Shown: piece by piece, positions 6,600 through 7,722 of the stretch | How the letters are laid out: each line of letters opens with the position of its first letter | Position numbering within the stretch: the stretch's first letter is position 1 | From: Anaerolineales bacterium | Lineage (GTDB): Bacteria; Chloroflexota; Anaerolineae; Anaerolineales; UBA6663 | Length of the DNA stretch: 7,722 bases | Assembly: GCA_016789245.1 (NCBI GenBank) | Contig: JAEURM010000087.1 | Coordinates: forward strand, 1 to 7,722 | Direction: 5' to 3' | The notes under the pieces: model-generated | Database searches by the model: none | What the model saw: only the letters and a program-made list of their open reading frames with translations | What the model was told of the DNA's origin: nothing | Position numbers and translations under genes: made by a program

Positions 6600-6608
6600 A
6601 TTATAGCA
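6600..6608 (-). promoter_or_regulatory. Extended -10 promoter driving the kinase gene leftward
   Basis: On the minus strand TGCTATAAT (6608-6600) is an exact TATAAT with the TGN extension. A -35 is weak (TCGTAA at 17 nt, 3/6), which is typical for extended -10 promoters. Transcription would start near 6593 and give a leader of about 33 nt before the ATG at 6560. That leader shows no Shine-Dalgarno. This placement supports 6560, not the TTG at 6405, as the real kinase start. Confidence 0.6.
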
Positions 6609-6718
6609 TGGCGATTCTGGGCTTACGATGCTATTTATGGGTTAGAAATGTGAATTTACCGGAGAGTTTCACAAACCGTGCCAAACCGGCCGGCTCGATA
6701 ATCCGGAGGCGCTCTCAT

Positions 6719-6748
6719 TTGACACTCACCTATTTAGGGGAGTAAAAT
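6719..6748 (+). promoter_or_regulatory. Near-consensus sigma-70-type promoter for hppA
   Basis: An exact TTGACA (6719-6724) is followed after 18 nt by TAAAAT (6743-6748), matching 5/6 of the -10 consensus. Transcription should start near 6755, giving a leader of about 88 nt before the hppA ATG. The strength suggests steady, high expression. Upstream, between this promoter and the divergent kinase promoter, the only notable sequence is an 8-bp palindrome CCGGCCGG at 6686-6693, with further CCGG sites nearby; I cannot assign it to a regulator. Confidence 0.75.
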
Positions 6749-6756
6749 CCGCTTTC

Positions 6757-6815
6757 GCGCCCTGAGCCACAGGGCGCACTTTGTGTATCCATCCCGCGAA
6801 CAGCCCAAGTTCGCG
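6757..6815 (+). promoter_or_regulatory. hppA mRNA leader with two perfect hairpins
   Basis: The first hairpin has an 8-bp stem, GCGCCCTG (6757-6764) with CAGGGCGC (6770-6777), and loop AGCCA. The second has a 7-bp stem, CGCGAAC (6795-6801) with GTTCGCG (6809-6815), and loop AGCCCAA. Both loops begin with AGCC and end in A. The first starts within a few nt of the predicted transcription start; the second ends 16 nt before the GGAGG site. I do not recognise a known riboswitch. They could stabilise the 5' end, bind a protein, or be chance GC-rich structure. Confidence 0.5.
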
Positions 6816-6831
6816 TGCAATTTAGTCTCTC

Positions 6832-6836
6832 GGAGG
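6832..6836 (+). promoter_or_regulatory. Strong ribosome binding site for hppA
   Basis: GGAGG lies 6 nt before the ATG at 6843 and fixes that start. The minus-strand genes in the window show no comparable site. Confidence 0.85.
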
Positions 6837-6842
6837 ATTTAT

Positions 6843-7722
6843 ATGGAAGATCTAAACGGTTTTGAGCAAATAGCCATTTGGGCCACACTGGGAATTTCCG
6901 TTCTCGGTTTGGCATATGCGCTATTTTTACGCGCGCAAATTTTGCGCGAAGATAAAGGCACAGCCCGCATGCAAGAAGTGTGGGGCTGGATTGTGGATGG
7001 CGCGAACGCGTATCTGAGCCGCCAAACCCGTGCCATTTTGCCGCTGATTGGTGTGCTGACAGTGGCATTGTTTTTCTCGGTGTACATCGTGCCCCCCACT
7101 TCGGAGGCCGTAGAGCACTTCAAGGAAAGCGGCATCACCGAAACGAGCACGGTAACGCTCATCATTGCGTTTGCGCGTGCCATCGCTTTCATTATGGGCG
7201 CGGGTTTCTCGCTCATAGTGGGCCAAGTGGGTATGCGCATGGCGGTGGAAGCCAACGTGCGTGTGGCCGCTGAAGCGCGCAAGAGCTTCTCTGGCGCCAC
7301 GCGGATTGCGTACCGCGCCGGCACCATCACTGGCATGCTCACGGATGGCCTCGGCTTGTTTGGCGGCACCATCATCTTTATTTTGCTGGGCAAGGCCGCG
7401 CCCGATGCTCTGCTGGGCTTTGGCTTTGGCGGCACGCTGTTGGCGCTGTTTATGCGCGTGGGCGGTGGTATTTACACCAAAGCCGCCGATGTGGGCGCGG
7501 ACTTAGTGGGTAAAGTAGAGCAAGGCTTGGAAGAAGACGATGAGCGTAACGCCGCGGTGATTGCCGATTTAGTGGGCGATAACGTGGGTGACTGCGCGGG
7601 TATGGCGGCTGACATTTTTGAAAGCTACGAAGTCACCATCGTCTCCGGTTTAATTCTGGGTTTGGCGCTGACAGCCCTCACCGGCCACAGCGAGTGGTTT
7701 GTGTTCCCCCTCATCGTGCGCG
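6843..7722 (+). CDS. hppA: Membrane-bound ion-pumping inorganic pyrophosphatase (3' end beyond the window)
   Basis: The visible 293 residues are the N-terminal part of a membrane pyrophosphatase, a family of about 650-800 residues with around 16 TM helices. These enzymes hydrolyse cytoplasmic PPi and use the energy to pump H+ or Na+ outward. Hydrophobic helices are seen at about 8-28, 63-84, 104-127, 158-183, 188-204 and 263-280. The diagnostic substrate-site sequence is intact: GGGIYTKAADVGADLVGKVE (207-226) with Asp216, Asp220, Lys224 and Glu226, then ADLVGDNVGDCAGMAAD (241-257) with Asp242, Asp246 and Asp250. The DNVGDCAGMAAD form resembles K+-independent H+-pumping members such as the Rhodospirillum enzyme, but 'ADLVGDN' and 'ESYEVT' differ. 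The residues that decide K+ dependence and the pumped ion lie outside the window, so subtype is open. The start is fixed by GGAGG at 6 nt. The gene is divergent from the kinase. Confidence 0.97.
   Translation, partial: MEDLNGFEQIAIWATLGISVLGLAYALFLRAQILREDKGTARMQEVWGWIVDGANAYLSRQTRAILPLIGVLTVALFFSVYIVPPTSEAVEHFKESGITETSTVTLIIAFARAIAFIMGAGFSLIVGQVGMRMAVEANVRVAAEARKSFSGATRIAYRAGTITGMLTDGLGLFGGTIIFILLGKAAPDALLGFGFGGTLLALFMRVGGGIYTKAADVGADLVGKVEQGLEEDDERNAAVIADLVGDNVGDCAGMAADIFESYEVTIVSGLILGLALTALTGHSEWFVFPLIVR

Noticed and set aside
6628..6645. Five-codon plus-strand mini-ORF (ATG to TAG) in the divergent intergenic region
   Set aside because: It lies upstream of the hppA promoter, has no ribosome site, and is short enough to occur by chance.
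6686..6693. CCGGCCGG palindrome as an operator
   Set aside because: An 8-bp GC palindrome is too short to assign to a regulator and there is no second copy nearby.
6839..7435. Minus-strand 198-residue open frame opposite hppA
   Set aside because: It is the shadow of hppA, whose plus-strand frame carries the full pyrophosphatase motifs, a strong ribosome site and a promoter.

Overview
The window looks like chromosomal DNA from a bacterium of moderate GC content, most probably a member of the Chloroflexota (Anaerolineae-like). That placement is an inference. It rests on the style of the proteins: a Pro/Thr-rich lipoprotein of the LCP family, a multi-TM/GAF/coiled-coil kinase with an 'ELRQPMSS' box, a membrane pyrophosphatase, and short heptameric intergenic repeats. 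No rRNA or marker gene confirms it. I see no CRISPR array, tRNA, IS element or prophage module.

Layout. Positions 1-6560 carry genes on the minus strand, and 6843-7722 carries one gene on the plus strand. In minus-strand transcription order (right to left) they are: a very large membrane sensor-kinase-like protein (2677-6405, with a frame-shifted N-terminal extension up to 6560); an LCP-family cell-envelope lipoprotein (1142-2596); a tyrosine-recombinase-fold protein (55-999); and the first 17 codons of another ORF (1-52) starting 2 nt after the recombinase stop. Divergent to the kinase, a membrane-bound proton/sodium-pumping pyrophosphatase (hppA) starts at 6843 and runs off the right edge.

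Regulatory layout. The gap between the kinase ATG (6560) and hppA (6843) holds back-to-back promoters. On the minus strand there is an extended -10 (6600-6608). On the plus strand there is a near-consensus TTGACA-18-TAAAAT promoter (6719-6748), followed by a leader with two perfect hairpins and a strong GGAGG ribosome site. An 11-bp hairpin and a TATAAT box lie between the kinase and the LCP gene. A period-7 repeat lies between the LCP gene and the recombinase.

What stands out. Two of the three complete minus-strand proteins keep their fold but lack a key catalytic residue. The kinase has Gln (Q1007) where the phospho-accepting His should be, although its ATP-binding boxes look intact. The recombinase has no nucleophilic Tyr and has lost most of the R-H-R-H set. 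The kinase reading frame also appears broken near its 5' end by a one-base shift next to a GC-rich hairpin. I do not see a clear new multi-gene system. The strongest leads are the His-less 7-TM coiled-coil 'kinase' and the inactive recombinase. How these genes cooperate is not evident from the sequence; an envelope-sensing role for the kinase/LCP pair is only a guess from adjacency.
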